This document shows, piece after piece, positions 11,208-24,093 of a DNA stretch of 64,000 nucleotides. Within the stretch, counting starts at the first letter, position 1. Every line of letters starts with the position of its first letter. The notes beneath the pieces are model-generated. The model was not told the origin of the DNA and made no database searches. It saw only the letters and a program-made list of their open reading frames with translations. The position numbers were made by a program, and so were the translations under genes. The stretch comes from Verpa conica (lineage: Eukaryota > Ascomycota > Pezizomycetes > Pezizales > Morchellaceae). The stretch covers positions 1,240,001 through 1,304,000 of the forward strand of contig JAUFSD010000019.1 of assembly GCA_033030425.1 (NCBI GenBank), given 5' to 3'.

Positions 11208-14200
11208 CGTTCGGAGATTTTTTTTTGCGTACTGTAGGGCTGAAAGATCTTGGTACCTGGTGTTTTCTTTTGGGGGAGAGGGGTATATCTTGGAGTGCGG
11301 GTATTTGGGCTGGGGGCATGATAAACGACAGATAGGGCTTGCTTCGCCGTAAGCTCTGAGACTTATATTCTAACACCCCGCCACTACTATTCTAGATTCA
11401 GGGCAGTTTTAGCCAAGATCTCAACACCGCCTCGATGGCTTGCAGCTCTATGCATGATGGTAAGGCTGTCAAAGTCAAGGAGGCAGAATCTAGATATTAC
11501 TTATTGTATATAATGACGCAGGGGTATCTCCTCTATTATTTGCTAGACATGGTGGTCAACCTAATCATTCCCTAGATAAAATTTTCACACTCACAGAAGA
11601 ATTTTCTATCAGTTTGGACCGAGCATCTTGTGTGCCACGGATACGCCGAAAAACAACTTGGCAGCCTCCCGCCTGACAGGATGGTTCGAACACCGGGTAA
11701 ATCCCTTTGAGTATGCTTCTACACCGGAGCTTTCCCCCATTAGCCAGGTAAGATAGAAACTAACATAGTATCTGAGGGAGTATGTTCCTCTACATCAAGG
11801 GTTGCAGTTGTCTTGACCAAAGGGAAGTAGCCTTTTGTCCCAGACATCAATTCTACAAGTTTTTGTGTAAAATAACCCTGCTGTAGCGAACGAACTTTCT
11901 CAAATACTACGGTACACGTAATCAAAGTTTCATGCACAAACCTGTTGACTACATTAGATATGAAATATATCTCTTCCCGGCGACTACCAACACCAATAAC
12001 TAAAGCGAGGATCCCGGGGCAGACTCCGAAGGCTATATTGGAGACATGTAGCCCTGATATGTCTATGAGTCAGTAAAAAAAGATAGTGTTAGGTAGAGCC
12101 GGGCTTCAAGTCCCATTGGGGCCATTGACTGGATAGTAGTTTGTCTTGGACAAATAAATTCACATAGCGCTTTGTAAAACGATGGAGAAACGAGTGTAAG
12201 TACTCAATTTCTTTGAACCATTTATAGTTAAACCTATTTGAGTAAACAGTGCTTGGAGATAAGATAATTCTGTAGCTGTTCTCATGAGATGGGAGAGTTT
12301 TTCTATTCTCCTAATATTCCTAGAAAACAGCATCGTGAGCCTCTTGACAGCCTATATCTGATCTAGGGAAAGGGGAGAAAACCTAGTTTCTGGGCTTGGG
12401 GGGTTCCCTATAGCTGGCGAAGAGGGGTAAGAGACGGAATTTGCCATAAGAACAACATCGTGTAACAATCTTCCTTCAGCGGTCTTACAAATAGACCAGC
12501 CACCACAATCACCTTTTCGCAATTATTTTGGGGGTGGCTCCGGTGCCTGAAACGAACGAAGAAATGCCACATCTTACCTGAGCGCGTTGCTGGTTTAGAT
12601 CAATTAATGTCGTATTAGATTTATATTCCCCATAAATGAACCAAAAGGGTTCTATTGCGATCTTTCCCAATTCAAAATTAGTCTTGATAATTACCTAAGT
12701 GGAAGCCCCGCTTGGCAATCCTAATCGGGCGGCCAAGATCAAGTTGGAAATCCCCGGTGAACGTTGCATCTGCCGATCGGCTGTCGAAGCCAGATCCGTA
12801 ACTGTACCTTTAGTATCAACTATTCCTATTGGTCTGATCACGACATATCACTCAGTCCCACCACATAGCTATATATCTACCTATGTATGGCTTCCCCTCA
12901 CACAGGGTAGGTGGTGTAGAGGCCTAAGAGAATCACCTAGTAGGGGCGATGTAAGACATCTGTGCTCGAAGTTTCTTCAAAGAGGCCCAGCGCCGTGCTG
13001 GGGATTTGGATTAAGCTTAAGGCTTCAGCTTAATCAGCTCGTGGGGTTTTCACCAGATCTCATCATAAGAGGCTGTGTGTAGATTTCTATGCTGTACTTT
13101 CTCGAGGCCAATTGGCTATTCAAACAATGGTGGCGGCGGCAACGCGGGCTTCGGCTGCCTGCCACCGATCAGATGTCACGGCTGTCCCATGGGCGGAGTG
13201 CTCAGACCCTAGGCAGAAAAGCAAAGTCTCTGACTCAACTTTGCATATCGCTTGATCAGCCAATACGGTAGCTTGTAGGGCTGGGTGCAAACAACCCAGA
13301 GGTGTGAAGTCTCAAGTGAGGATGAACAAATAGTGACGAGTGACCACTCAATGAAATAGAGTTGGTGTTACTTGCTCACTGTACTGTATTGGGAGAGGGA
13401 GCCTGCTGCCGATGGTCTTACCTAGGCTGCCTCGGTATTCGGGTCCCTCGGTGCTATTGAAGAGGTAAAAGCACTGTTGGCGTAGAGAATATGAGGTCGG
13501 TGTAGGCCGTCAGCTACTATTGAGAAGTAAGCTTCACAGTCCAAGGACCAAAGACGTTATGCGACGACGGCGAATGTTTCTTTCTTTTTTCCGGAGAGAA
13601 CACAGCCTTATCTTAGAGCTGAACACATTCATCATGAGCTGCTATTATCACTCGTAGGCGAGGACATGTAGAAGTTTCTCCAAGGGTATCATATGTACGC
13701 AATGGTTTACAGCCCGAGGCACTCCCGGTTCTGCATAAAATGTGACTCCAACTAACTACAATACATTGTGATTCAACAGTATCGTTTTACACCGAGCGGT
13801 AAAAAAGATCGGGAAACACAAGGCACGAGAATCAGCATTCCTGTTTGTTCTTTAGATTTTGGGGGGAGGTTTACGTAGTAGGATTGGCCACAAGGCTCTG
13901 GTTTCTCGACGCTCTGCACTGTTACATCAACTAGTATGAATCGCTGGGGCTGTACAAGAAAGGATTTTTCAGACAACAAATAACCTTCATGACTGGGGCT
14001 TTTCTTTCTTGCATATTCTGTTTGATAGTGAAAATTTGCTTGTAAGAAAAAAGCCGCAGATGGCTTATATAGCTGTGCGGCTCCTGCTCCTGTGTAGATG
14101 TTTATTTGAACTTGCGAAGGCACGAAGCGTGTTACCCAACTCTCTCCTCTATTTCCCTAGAGGAAAACAGTATATAGAATCTCTTGAAAAGAAGCGAAAT

Positions 14201-14288
14201 AGTCCAGTAGAGTTGAAAAGAGACTTTCATGTGAGTTTATCTAACCCTATATCAAAACTGAATTACACTAATCAGCCTTTTAGGTAAC
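11208..14288. other. Divergent intergenic region between the HeLo and kinase-ankyrin genes
   Basis: About 3.1 kb separates two head-to-head genes. Open frames at 12699-13271 and 13773-14123 have no recognisable family, no intron-linked partner and uneven composition, so I leave them out. The part at 13090-13280 is more GC-rich than its surroundings. The last 150 bp before 14289 hold a TATATAG and A-rich 5' UTR-like sequence for the kinase gene. No transposon ends were found. Confidence 0.4.
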
Positions 14289-17200
14289 ATGGATTCTTCT
14301 TACATGTTCTCCTCTTATCAGTCCTTTAAAGACGATAGTCGAGGTGTCGGACCGGTACCTCTGCACCACTGCGATGACGACTTTCTCAAAATTATTGGGT
14401 TATACAGCGGATTTTGCAAGTTCCGTGTATACATGGAAGGCCAGAAAGATTACGGCGCTGCACACTCGCACGGCGGCGCTGCACGGAAGCTGTTTGGTTC
14501 AGGGGGATTCTCAAACGCTGTCCAAATCTCAGACACAGGGGTCGCCAAGATTCCACGAGTCCTGCCAGGGAACGACGGGTTTGATAGAAAGAGATACTTT
14601 CGCGACATCATTACCGAACTACGAGTTTGCCTGTGGGAGCCTATTCGAGTGCACCCGAATATCATCAGCTTGGAGGATATCCAATGGTTCCCAGGCCCAC
14701 ACCCAACGATACCCAAGAACTGGAACTACATGTGGCCAGCCCTCGAGTATGAAACAGCTGATGGGACCCTGACGAGCTTTCTGCACAAATGCCAAGAAGT
14801 CACGTTTTCTGATAAAATGGGCATTTTGTTTGATATAGCAAAAGCTCTGGACTGTCTCCACAAGCATGGGGTTGTCCACTCGGATGTTAAGCCTGACAAC
14901 ATACTCCTCTTTCCGGACTCCCAGCGGAAACATATCGCAAAACTCACTGATTTTGGCTGTTCAAAGATTCTAGAACAGGAGGAAACACATGGATACCTGT
15001 TGGGCGGAACAAGGATTTGGAGTGCCCCAGAAGCGGGAGACTATCTGAGTCATGAGGAGCTATGCAAGACCGACATATATTCTTTTGGTCTGGTGGCATG
15101 GTATGTTATTACTAATGGCTACGGGCCATTCGGCTGGCTTAAATCTTTGTTTGATACGGCATCGTTCTCGCAGGAAGATATCGAAAACTTGAAGGAGCAG
15201 TGTTTCCTAGAGCTTTCGCATGAGTCGCTGTCAGAGCTACCTCTATCGGAGTTAGAGATAAGGTTCAGTACAGAGATTATGGATGCAACACTTTGTCCCA
15301 ATAGCGCTAGGGCAAAGCTCCTAGCCCCAATATTCGAAAAATATAGCCATCTTATAATCTCCGAAGGGTAAGAATATGAACCCGTGAAGATACATCTGAT
15401 TCTTGCTAATTAAATAAGGGATCAAAATCAAAAAAGCTCACCTGGGGAAGGCGGTGAAGATGAGGGTTTTATAGGACCAATAGAACTTGTTAATGTCAAG
15501 GTAATTGTAATCAAATCCTCAAATCCGTATAACCATGTTCTGACCGCTTCAAGTATTTGATCCATAAACCAAGTATGGATGACCGGGTACGAGTGCAGAC
15601 TTTCAGCTGTATTAAAGATATCGCATCGTCCGGCGATAATGCAATCGACGAATTTACCCCCGGATCGATCTTATGGCAACTCTTTTTGTGCTACTACTAT
15701 GGCTTTGGAACAGCAAGGGACCTCAAGGCTGCAATATCTGCGTTAACCCAGGCTTGTGAACTTGGTCATACGACAGCTCGAGGCCTGATAGTCCAGTTCC
15801 ACCAAGCCCATGGGATTGAACATTCACCCGATCTTCCTATTGTTGAATGGTTAGAGGAGCACGTCCGGAAAGGAGATATCGGAACCTCTAAAGCCCTAAA
15901 GTCTGTCGACTTAGAAGCCTACCAGCGAATCACGAGAGAAGTTCAGAACACAATACTGGCATGCGACGGTTGTGTAGTACCAGGCGGAGACCACAATTTA
16001 CTCGCCCATCCTCAAACTGCAGATAGAGTTCTTGAGTTGATCGAACCGCTTTTTGCCGACTATAACCCCGTAGTGGAAGCGCTTATACACATAATCGAAC
16101 AAGATCTCGGGTCGCTTACGGGAAATCGTCTCATACACTTTGCAGCCGCAGCTGGGATGACGTCAGTTGTTCGGGGCCTTCTTGATAACAACATCTGCGA
16201 CCCCCAAGTCAAAACGACGACTGGTTTGACACCCCTATGTTTTGCATTTAGAGGTGGACATCGCGATGCTGCACTTCTACTATTATCCCGAATACCTTAT
16301 CGCTCCAGGGGGCTCTTGGATGTTAATTCAGGCCCTATATTTGAGAGGCATTGTCTTCAAGATCTATCGGCATTTGACCCGAGTGATAGACTAGAGGTCG
16401 CGACTTACGCTGTTCAAAAGATCATCGACGCTGAAACATTCCCAGCCCCACTCAAGAGTGGAAAACCCTGTAGTCCTATGATGAGGGCTATCTTGAACAA
16501 TAGTCTCGAATCGGTAAAGGTTTTATTGCAGCTAGGCGGGGGTGGGGGTGGGGAGAATATCGCGACTGCTGCCGAACATCTCAACGGTGATATCTTAAAC
16601 CTGCTCCTGTGGGATCTTGCCGACAAGGGGCGAGAACTCGACGTCCTAGATCTCGAGAATATCTATTACCTCATATCATCAAATGCGGATCCACTAGATA
16701 CTATACAAAGGCATGGGTTTGAACACAGCTATGAAATCATCCGTACTTTCGAGACAATAGACTATTTTGTTCGGCTTTGGCAACCTGGTAGTCATTTCGA
16801 GATACAGGAGTTTGGGTTTCAAGCATTATACGCATGGCGCCGGTACGACATTATCCAGCTAGTCCTTGATCCATTCTTCAAGGACCATCTGCTTCTAGCA
16901 TCCAAAACAAAGTATCCGCCTCTATGGTGGTCCATGCGTTTGGGCGACATGGAGAACTTTTCCCTCTTTCTCGAATACGGAGCCACGAAAAATGCCGATA
17001 CCCCAATTGCCTTCTCGAAATCAATTAAAGTATCAAACCCATTCTTTGTCGCAGAACTCATAAAGCATGGGTGCTTGCTCAGCGATTATGAAATAGTGAA
17101 ATATAGCGATGGGGGGATTTGCAACGATGTCCCACGCAGCACATTCTGCCTCACCCCTTTCGAAACCGCAGTTATATTCGACTGCTTTGATACTGCGGTC

Positions 17201-18196
17201 CAGTTGTACCGTGATACAGGACGACATGTGGGATGGGACTGGGATGTATTTCTCCTCATCCTTGTCATGAAGATGCAACACGGTGGGCTCAGCAAGCTCG
17301 ACTTCGTGTTAAACTTTTATGAGCAGGAGAAGGTACTTGTATTACCCCCCTACCAAGGCGGGACCACGCTCCATCGTATGCAGACATTTTGGTGTGTGGA
17401 GCCAGAAGAGCGAAGAGGAGAGATACGGAATTATATGATTCAGATCGTTAAGAGGCTTTCGCATATGGTTAACGCCCGAAGCTTTCTTGGGGGAACACCG
17501 ATTTTCGGAGCATCTATTCACCATAACGTCCTACTAGTCGAAGCACTTATTGAGTCAGGCGCCGATCTGGACATCAAGGATAACCAAGGGTTTACCATAC
17601 TTGATGTTATCCTGATGTACAGGATTTGGCAGGTGTTAAGGCTCGATCCGTATGATCCAAACCCACCACCTAGGGTTGTGAAACAGCGACGCCGACGTAC
17701 GCCTAAAGCTACCGATACGTTTTGGGCCGATGCGGATACGTCTATGGGTACGGAATCCGGTCCCGGTACGGAGAAGAACCCTATATATAGAGGCGATGCC
17801 TATGACAAACGACTGGATAAGATCTATTTGATGATCAGGGAGGCAGGGGGCTCAAGCACCATCAATGGATCCTATTCACGCGTTGAAACTCTGGAGCAAT
17901 GGACTGAATTCTGGAAACGAAGAAATAAGGAAAGGGTTACTGGTGAGAGGTGTGTCGATAAAGAGGAATATGAATTAATGGCCCGCCTTGTCCGCCTCTG
18001 GGGACCTCTCTGGGACTTCCCAAGCTTTTATGGCCTTCCTATGCAATTTGTTGTTGGCAGTTGGTACTATAAGGGGCTAGGCAAAGAGGACCTACAAGGA
18101 AAGACTCCATTTATGACTCCATTTCCGATGGGAAATTATGAGCTAAAGTCAGGTAACGAGGTGGATGAGGTAGATTCAGGAGCATCAGGTACTTAG
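14289..18196 (+). CDS. Protein kinase fused to Sel1-like and ankyrin repeats
   Basis: Three exons (14289-15367, 15419-15500, 15554-18196) give 1267 residues. Introns of 51 and 53 bp close in frame (GG|GTAAGA to AAG|G, and AAG|GTAATT to CAAG|). The kinase domain occupies about residues 65-360 and looks active: GSGGFSNAV loop, VAK with Lys87, HSDVKPDN (197-204), DFG at 221-223 and APE at 246-248. A linker (DQNQKSSPGEGGEDEG) follows. One Sel1-like unit reads LFLCYYYGFGTARDLKAAISALTQACELG. Ankyrin units are visible, e.g. GNRLIHFAAAAGMTSVVRGLL, LTPLCFAFRGGHRDAALLLL and GTPIFGASIHHNVLLVEALIESGADLDI. The tail is charged. The role is probably signalling with repeats as a recognition surface. It lies divergent to the HeLo-pseudokinase, which may be functional or chance. 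Confidence 0.87.
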
Positions 18197-19304
18197 ACTT
18201 ATATACTAGTAGAGGGTTTTTTTTTGGTGTTGGAGTGATTTTCTGGTTTTGTTAGGATTTATAGGTGTATTATAGGGTGTGTGTGAGCTCAATAATTTCT
18301 TGGATTTCAATGAAAGTTGTGCATGGGGTGCCGGAAAATGATGCATATTTTGACCTCGCAACGCCTGTATTTTTTTCATAATAAAACGCCTTAAACATAT
18401 GCTTCAATGATAGTTTCATCTATTGAATATAGAATGAGTTTAGTGCTACTTTGTAAAAAATGAGTTCTAAGTGAGAACCAGCACTAGGGAATACACATAC
18501 TCTAACTTTTCTTGACATAACCAAAATCCATATATTACGGTTGGCCTTGTAAGAGTTTATCACATCAATTAACCTTGTCTTTGAGGGTATGCATCATTTT
18601 ACAATCATATGCCAAGGCCTTCTTAATGCAGGTACAGCCTCCGGTAGAAATGTAAAACCCTAGATTTGGAGCCTTGATTGGCCTTTCATGTTCTCGGCGG
18701 GGGGGTTTAGCAATAGTATTGGCTGCTATCCTTGTTTACTGACTTTTTTACCAGAAGCTGTATATTGACCTTAAGAAATTTTAATTTCTAATTGACTGGG
18801 GGGTCTAAATATTCATAGGGAATCACTCGGGTTCTATATAGTAGAACCCGTTTTAGTGTAATGATGATAGCTTAAGTCAATTCAAAAGTGGAAGGAGATC
18901 AGCACGGAGATAGGCGCCGAGCTTGAGGCGGATGACATCACACCTGGCGTAGCAACATGACAGGGGCAGACGCGATTGCGGAGCCGAACGCGTGATAAGC
19001 ATCGAGAATGACATACAGCTGTGGGTCGCGTATGGCCGGGTTTAACCGAGGTATACAATATACTCCTTTGGGGATGAAATCCACAGCGATCAATCATAGT
19101 ATCAGAATAGTTTACAGCACTCGGGCATCTACATGTAACTCCCTCCCAATCGCAGTGTTGGCCCCGGATGAGGTGCCTGTTTGGGCGACATGTGCTGTAT
19201 GCTCAAATAGGTTACCATTGTGGACCCCGGTCGCTCAGTGACATATTAAGCAGTGTTCCGCCAGGATCCACAACAGAAACCTTTGCAGTCCAAAGTACTC
19301 CAAG
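18197..19304. other. Intergenic, with one perfect hairpin
   Basis: Downstream of the kinase gene there is T-rich 3' sequence. CGGGTTCTA-tatag-TAGAACCCG at 18828-18850 is a perfect 9-bp stem with a 5-base loop. From about 18880 to 19260 the composition becomes more GC-rich, probably the promoter region of the M28 peptidase gene. No coding frame recognised. Confidence 0.45.
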
Positions 19305-21808
19305 ATGAGGTCCTTTGCCAAATCTTCATTCGTTCTCGCCCTCGGGACACTCCCAGCGTGGTCCCTGGCCACTACGCTCTACAATTCGGAGCACCATAGT
19401 CTCAACGAGAGAGACCTCCCTTCTAGTCACAATGGCCATGGTGGTGGTGGTATGTCGTTGGCCGAGAAGGAGGACATCATCATCGGTTCCTTTAGCAATG
19501 TCTCTATTTCCGAGTGGTCATACTACTACACTAGCGGTCTACATCTCGGTGGGAGAAACTACTCGCAAGCGGAGTGGACTCGTGACAAGTGGAACGAGAG
19601 CGGAATTCCATCCAGCATTGCTACATACAACGTGTTTCTGAATTACCCACTCTCTCACGCATTGTCACTTAGCTATCCAAACGGCTCGGTATTCAATGCC
19701 ACGTTGGAGGAGGATGTTTTACCTGATGATCCCACAACGAGTTATCCGGATCGTATCCCTACGTTTCATGGCTACTCATTCACTGGGAAGGCTACAGCAG
19801 AATATGTATACGTTGGGCAAGTCCCCTCCCTCACAGACATCAGCGAGAATTACATCTAACCTAAGAGTAGACGGGGTCGGAGAATCGATTTCGAAAGACT
19901 GGCAGAGCTGGGAGTCCCCCTCAAGGGTAAGATTGCGCTTGCAAAGTACGGCGGTCCATTTCGGGGTCTCAAGGTCCGGAATGCCGAAGATTTTGGCATG
20001 ATTGGAGCACTTATATACAGTGATCCTGGGGATGACGGGAGCATGCGTGAAGAAAATGGGTATGCTCCTTACCCAGAGGGCCCCGCCCGGAATCCTTCCT
20101 CTGTGCAAAGAGGATCGGTGCTATTCTTGAGTGTCTATCCTGGAGATCCAACAACCCCTGGTTATCCGTCAAAGCCTGGTGTCCCTCGACAGGATATATC
20201 CGGGGTAACACCAAATATCCCGTCTTTGCCTATTTCGTTCAAAGAAGCCAAACCTCTACTTGAAGCCCTCAATGGTAATGGTATTGCTGCAGAAGTTGTC
20301 AATACTTCGTATTGGGTGGGTGGCCTTAAGGGCGTGTCATACTCCACTGGACCTACTCCACACGCAGTCCTGAGTATGGAAAATGCCATGAATAACACTA
20401 TTACAGACATTTGGAATACTATTGGGGTTATCAACGGGACTATTGAAGATGAGGTTATAATCATTGGTAATCATAGGGATTCTTGGACCGTTGGAGGCGC
20501 GTCGGACCCGAATTCTGGTTCTGCGATATTAATCGAGATTGCGAAAGCTTTCGGGAAATTGGTTGAGAAAGGGTGGAAACCAAGAAGGACTATGTAGGCA
20601 CCAATTGTCTTGTCTACGTACTCATGAGATACTGACGGCTAAATCTATAGCATATTCGCCTCTTGGGATGCCGAGGAACATGGTAAGCAGTCTGGTTTCT
20701 TCTAGTTTCCTAGGAATGTTTGCTAACTAGTGTAGGTCTCATCGGCTCGACTGAATGGTTTGAGGATTATGTATCTTGGGCTGTTCCTAATGTAGTTGCA
20801 TATTTAAACGTCGACATAGGTGTCGCTGGATCGAGGTGGGACGTAAAAGGAGTTCCAGAGTTACATGATATCATGTTGAAAGTTATGAAGAAGATTGCGG
20901 CTCCGAACAACAGTTCCAAAACAATTTACGATGATTGGGCTGCGTATGGAAAAATTGGGGTTTTGGGAAGTGGGAGTGACTATACTGCATTTGTCCATTC
21001 TGGTATCGCTTCTGTAAGATCTATCATTCACCTCACCCTAGGATTATGTCAAAGAGTTGGACTAACAGTTTATAGATTGATATGGGGTTCGGGCGTGGGC
21101 GTGATGATCCAGTTTATCACTATCACTCCAATTATGATTCGTACCACTGGATGACCACTTATGGAGATCCGACATGGAACAGACATGTAGCCGCCGGGCA
21201 ATTCCTTGGAGTTCTTGCCTTGAACCTGGCTGAGCAACCACTTCTCCCGTTGAATGTCTCAACCTACGCGGAGTCTCTCTGGGAGTATTACGGGGAGTTG
21301 ATTAAGACTGTTGAGGCCTCAGGTATAGATCTAGAATTAAAACCACTACACCATTCACTTCTGGGATTTGCAAAAGTTGCCGAAAAGTTTATGAAGGTCG
21401 CCGGGAAGATTCATCACCATGACCACTGGAAGAGGAAGGCTATCAACAATAGGCTAAAATCATTTGAGAGGGGATTTGTTAGCCAGGGTGGACTACCTGG
21501 GCGGGAATTTTATAGACATCGTAAGTCTCATAATTCTTTCTCTGCTATTCACTATATTTCAAGTATATAGAATACTAATTCAGACTGAAAAAGTGATCTA
21601 TGCACCTGGCCAGGATACCGGGTACGCCCCAACCACATTCCCGGGTATCACGGAGGCTATTGTATCGGGTGATAAGGAGACCGCAGAGGAATTTGTGAAG
21701 AAGACTGCTAGGGCTGTATGGCATGCAACAGCAATACTGGCACTAGGGAGGTGGCACAGTGATAGTGAGAATTTTAGTGAGGTCAGGTTTGATTCGAAGG
21801 AACTTTAA
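19305..21808 (+). CDS. Secreted M28 metallopeptidase, glutamate carboxypeptidase II-like
   Basis: Six exons (19305-19816, 19871-20593, 20651-20682, 20736-21013, 21076-21520, 21594-21808) give 734 residues. A signal peptide is likely (FAKSSFVLALGTLPAWSLA). An N-terminal region is followed by a PA-type insert (GKIALAKYGGPFRGLKV, IYSDPGDDG) and an M28 zinc peptidase core: GNHRDSWTVGGASDPNSG with zinc His and Asp, WDAEEHG with catalytic and zinc Glu, FGRGRDDPVYHYHSNYDS, then a dimerisation-type helical C-terminus. Family members remove C-terminal glutamate from peptides, so nutrient scavenging outside the cell is likely. Intron 1 begins with GC rather than GT (GG|GCAAGT); this splice restores YVYVGRGRRIDFERL, as the family needs. 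Intron 5 uses AAAAAG, with TACTAAT 16-20 bases upstream, skipping a nearer CAG; this gives HLIYAPGQDTGY. Confidence 0.9.
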
Positions 21809-21875
21809 ATTATATGGCGGTGATTTTTGGTTGCCTTAAATTAAATAGCTAAGTCTAATCACGTTGAAATAGAAT

Positions 21876-23027
21876 ATAAAGGGTTTCACCGAGATCCCGA
21901 TCAGTACCAGGATCCCGATCACCTGAGACATTTTTCGCTCTTTACAACCATACATACAATAATAATAAAAGAATATATATAAAATAGATATAAAGTGACA
22001 TCAGGGAGTTCATATAAATGGTCTTTAGGGGACTAGGCAGCCCTCCATACCCTAGGCGCCAATAGGAGGCTAGTTTAGGGGCCTAAAAAAGGCCCGGTTT
22101 TAGAGGTTTTTAGACCATGCTATTATAAAAAGTGGAACCAGGTGATAGGTAATGCCCAAGTAGGTCAATAAAGTATCAGAGATTACAGATATATAGTTAG
22201 AGAGTGCACTCTGAGCATGGGGGGGTATGGGTAATACCCCTTCATGTGGTATACCTCCTCAAAGTCCAAAAAATAGCGATTTTTTACCCATTTTAGAGGG
22301 ATATGGCCCAGGGAGTGATATATAATAGCTTTAGTATATGACCTGTAATATATAGGATACATCTCTAGGAGATATAGTGAGTCTAAACTTTATTCTATGA
22401 GGCTATAACAGCATTAGTTCCTGCAGTATAGCATATTGGTCAAAATCCGGGTTTTTTTTGTATGGGTAATAAAATACTAGGTGATAGCAGGCTACTCTTA
22501 CACCCTAGTGACTCCTAGATTACATATTTATCATTCTATAGGCTATAGATAATACTTCTAATAAGTATAGCTTGTTCTATAAGGTGGTTATATATCACCT
22601 TCTGGGCCATACCCCCTCTAAAATGGGTAAAAAATCGCTATTTTTTGGACTTTGAGGAGGTATACCACATGAAGGGGTATTACCCATACCCCCCCATGCT
22701 CAGAGTGCACTCTCTAACTATATATCTGTAATCTCTGATACTTTATTGACCTACTTGGGCATTACCTATCACCTGGTTCCACTTTTTATAATAGCATGGT
22801 CTAAAAACCTCTAAAACCGGGCCTTTTTTAGGCCCCTAAACTAGCCTCCCATTGGCACCCAGGGCTTATAGACTTCCTAACTAGCTAAAAACCACCTAAA
22901 TTATTTGTCTAATAATTATCATATTTACTTCTGTCTCTCTTAGTTTATATGGGGGGCCCTCAGAGCGAGAAATGTCTCAGGTGATCGGGATCCTGGTACT
23001 GATCGGGATCTCGGTGAAACCCTTTAT
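21876..23027. mobile_element. Foldback / MITE-like element with long inverted arms
   Basis: The outer ends are inverted copies of about 63 bp (21876-21938 and about 22965-23027) beginning ATAAAGGGTTTCACCGAG, with one mismatch. Each end contains GATCCCGATCA twice. Inner arms (about 22050-22325 and 22590-22870) are inverted copies almost base for base over roughly 270 bp. The outer-to-inner connecting parts have diverged. The unpaired centre is about 22330-22585. No reading frame encodes a transposase, so it would be non-autonomous. A target duplication is unclear: TAT abuts both ends because of the terminal sequence. It lies 67 bp after the M28 gene stop codon and could fold into a very stable RNA hairpin if transcribed. 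Confidence 0.85.
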
Positions 23028-24093
23028 GTTAGCTATGAGTGATATCGATGATGTGCTTAGATTACTAAGACATAATCTATGTATTTGTATTGTGTGATTC
23101 ATCCAAGTAGTGGGATCGCTCTATGGGTAAGATTTTTGTCAGTATATTTAATTAAAGTACAGGCCTAGATGGGTATTCTTCTATAAGAGTAGTTTTATAT
23201 GGCGATATACTTATTTCCCATGCAAAGTTTTGCTGTACTACTAGTGATAACCTTATCCTTATATTCGATCCTGTTTAGGTGATTGCACCGAGGGGACATA
23301 GATTATAGTTCTGATTTTTCGCTAAGGCAGCTACCTAAAGTATACATCCAAGTAACGCAACTTCCTGGAGGGCCTGTGGCTTAATTAGACCGAATTTTTG
23401 CTGAATCATATTTCAGGAGCAGTGGAGATTTAGAGTCCAATAAAGAACAAAGAAATATAATTCTACTTAAGCATGTCAGTTTTCTAAACTTGGCAATTGT
23501 CTTAAATCTAGCCACTCTTTTATTCTCTTTGTTCTTCCTACCTTTGCTACTATTTATTTATTTAAATGTATCGGGTAGCCACCTTATTTGAATGGGCACA
23601 AAAATATATCTGGTGGCGCACCCGGGATTGTCAAAGGATATTAGTCCCTTGGAAGCCTGTTTCACGAAGTCTCATAACCAGCATATTTGTGAAATTGTAT
23701 GTAAAATAATAGAAAAAGAGAAGTACATAAAACTACAGCACGCATACACTGATTTAAGATTTTCTTTTTTTTTGTATCCGGTAATGTGCATGTTCGCTAA
23801 CATTAAGCCAAATTAGTCTCGGGGGGACATATTCTCAAGCGGTATTAGACTATGAGATAGGACACATCACTCAAGGTAGTTTGAAGTCTTTGTTAAGCTC
23901 ATGTGATTTCCTTTTTTGGCTTGCCTATTTTTTCTCATAAATTAAGAACTCTTTCTTCAAGGTTCTCACAACTACGCTTGGCATAACCACTCAACTATCG
24001 GACGCGGTGAATAGGCAAATATATAGCTACATATGACTTCAGTTGGTCGCTCTGTTCCCTCTTGGATGAAGATATCCGATAGCTGACTTTTGT
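23028..24093. other. Intergenic, no gene seen
   Basis: A/T-rich sequence between the foldback element and the acidic-protein gene. Short frames such as 23592-23816 have no family resemblance. No repeat or RNA gene was recognised. Confidence 0.4.

Noticed and set aside
12699..13271. Two adjacent open frames
   Set aside because: No recognisable domain, no start or splice context, and composition unlike neighbouring genes.
13773..14123. 116-codon minus-strand frame just upstream of the kinase-ankyrin gene
   Set aside because: Overlaps its promoter and leader, has no family resemblance and no support beyond length.
19801..19890. Frameshift in the M28 peptidase gene
   Set aside because: A GC-AG intron (GG|GCAAGT to TAG|A) restores the family sequence exactly, so no lesion is needed.
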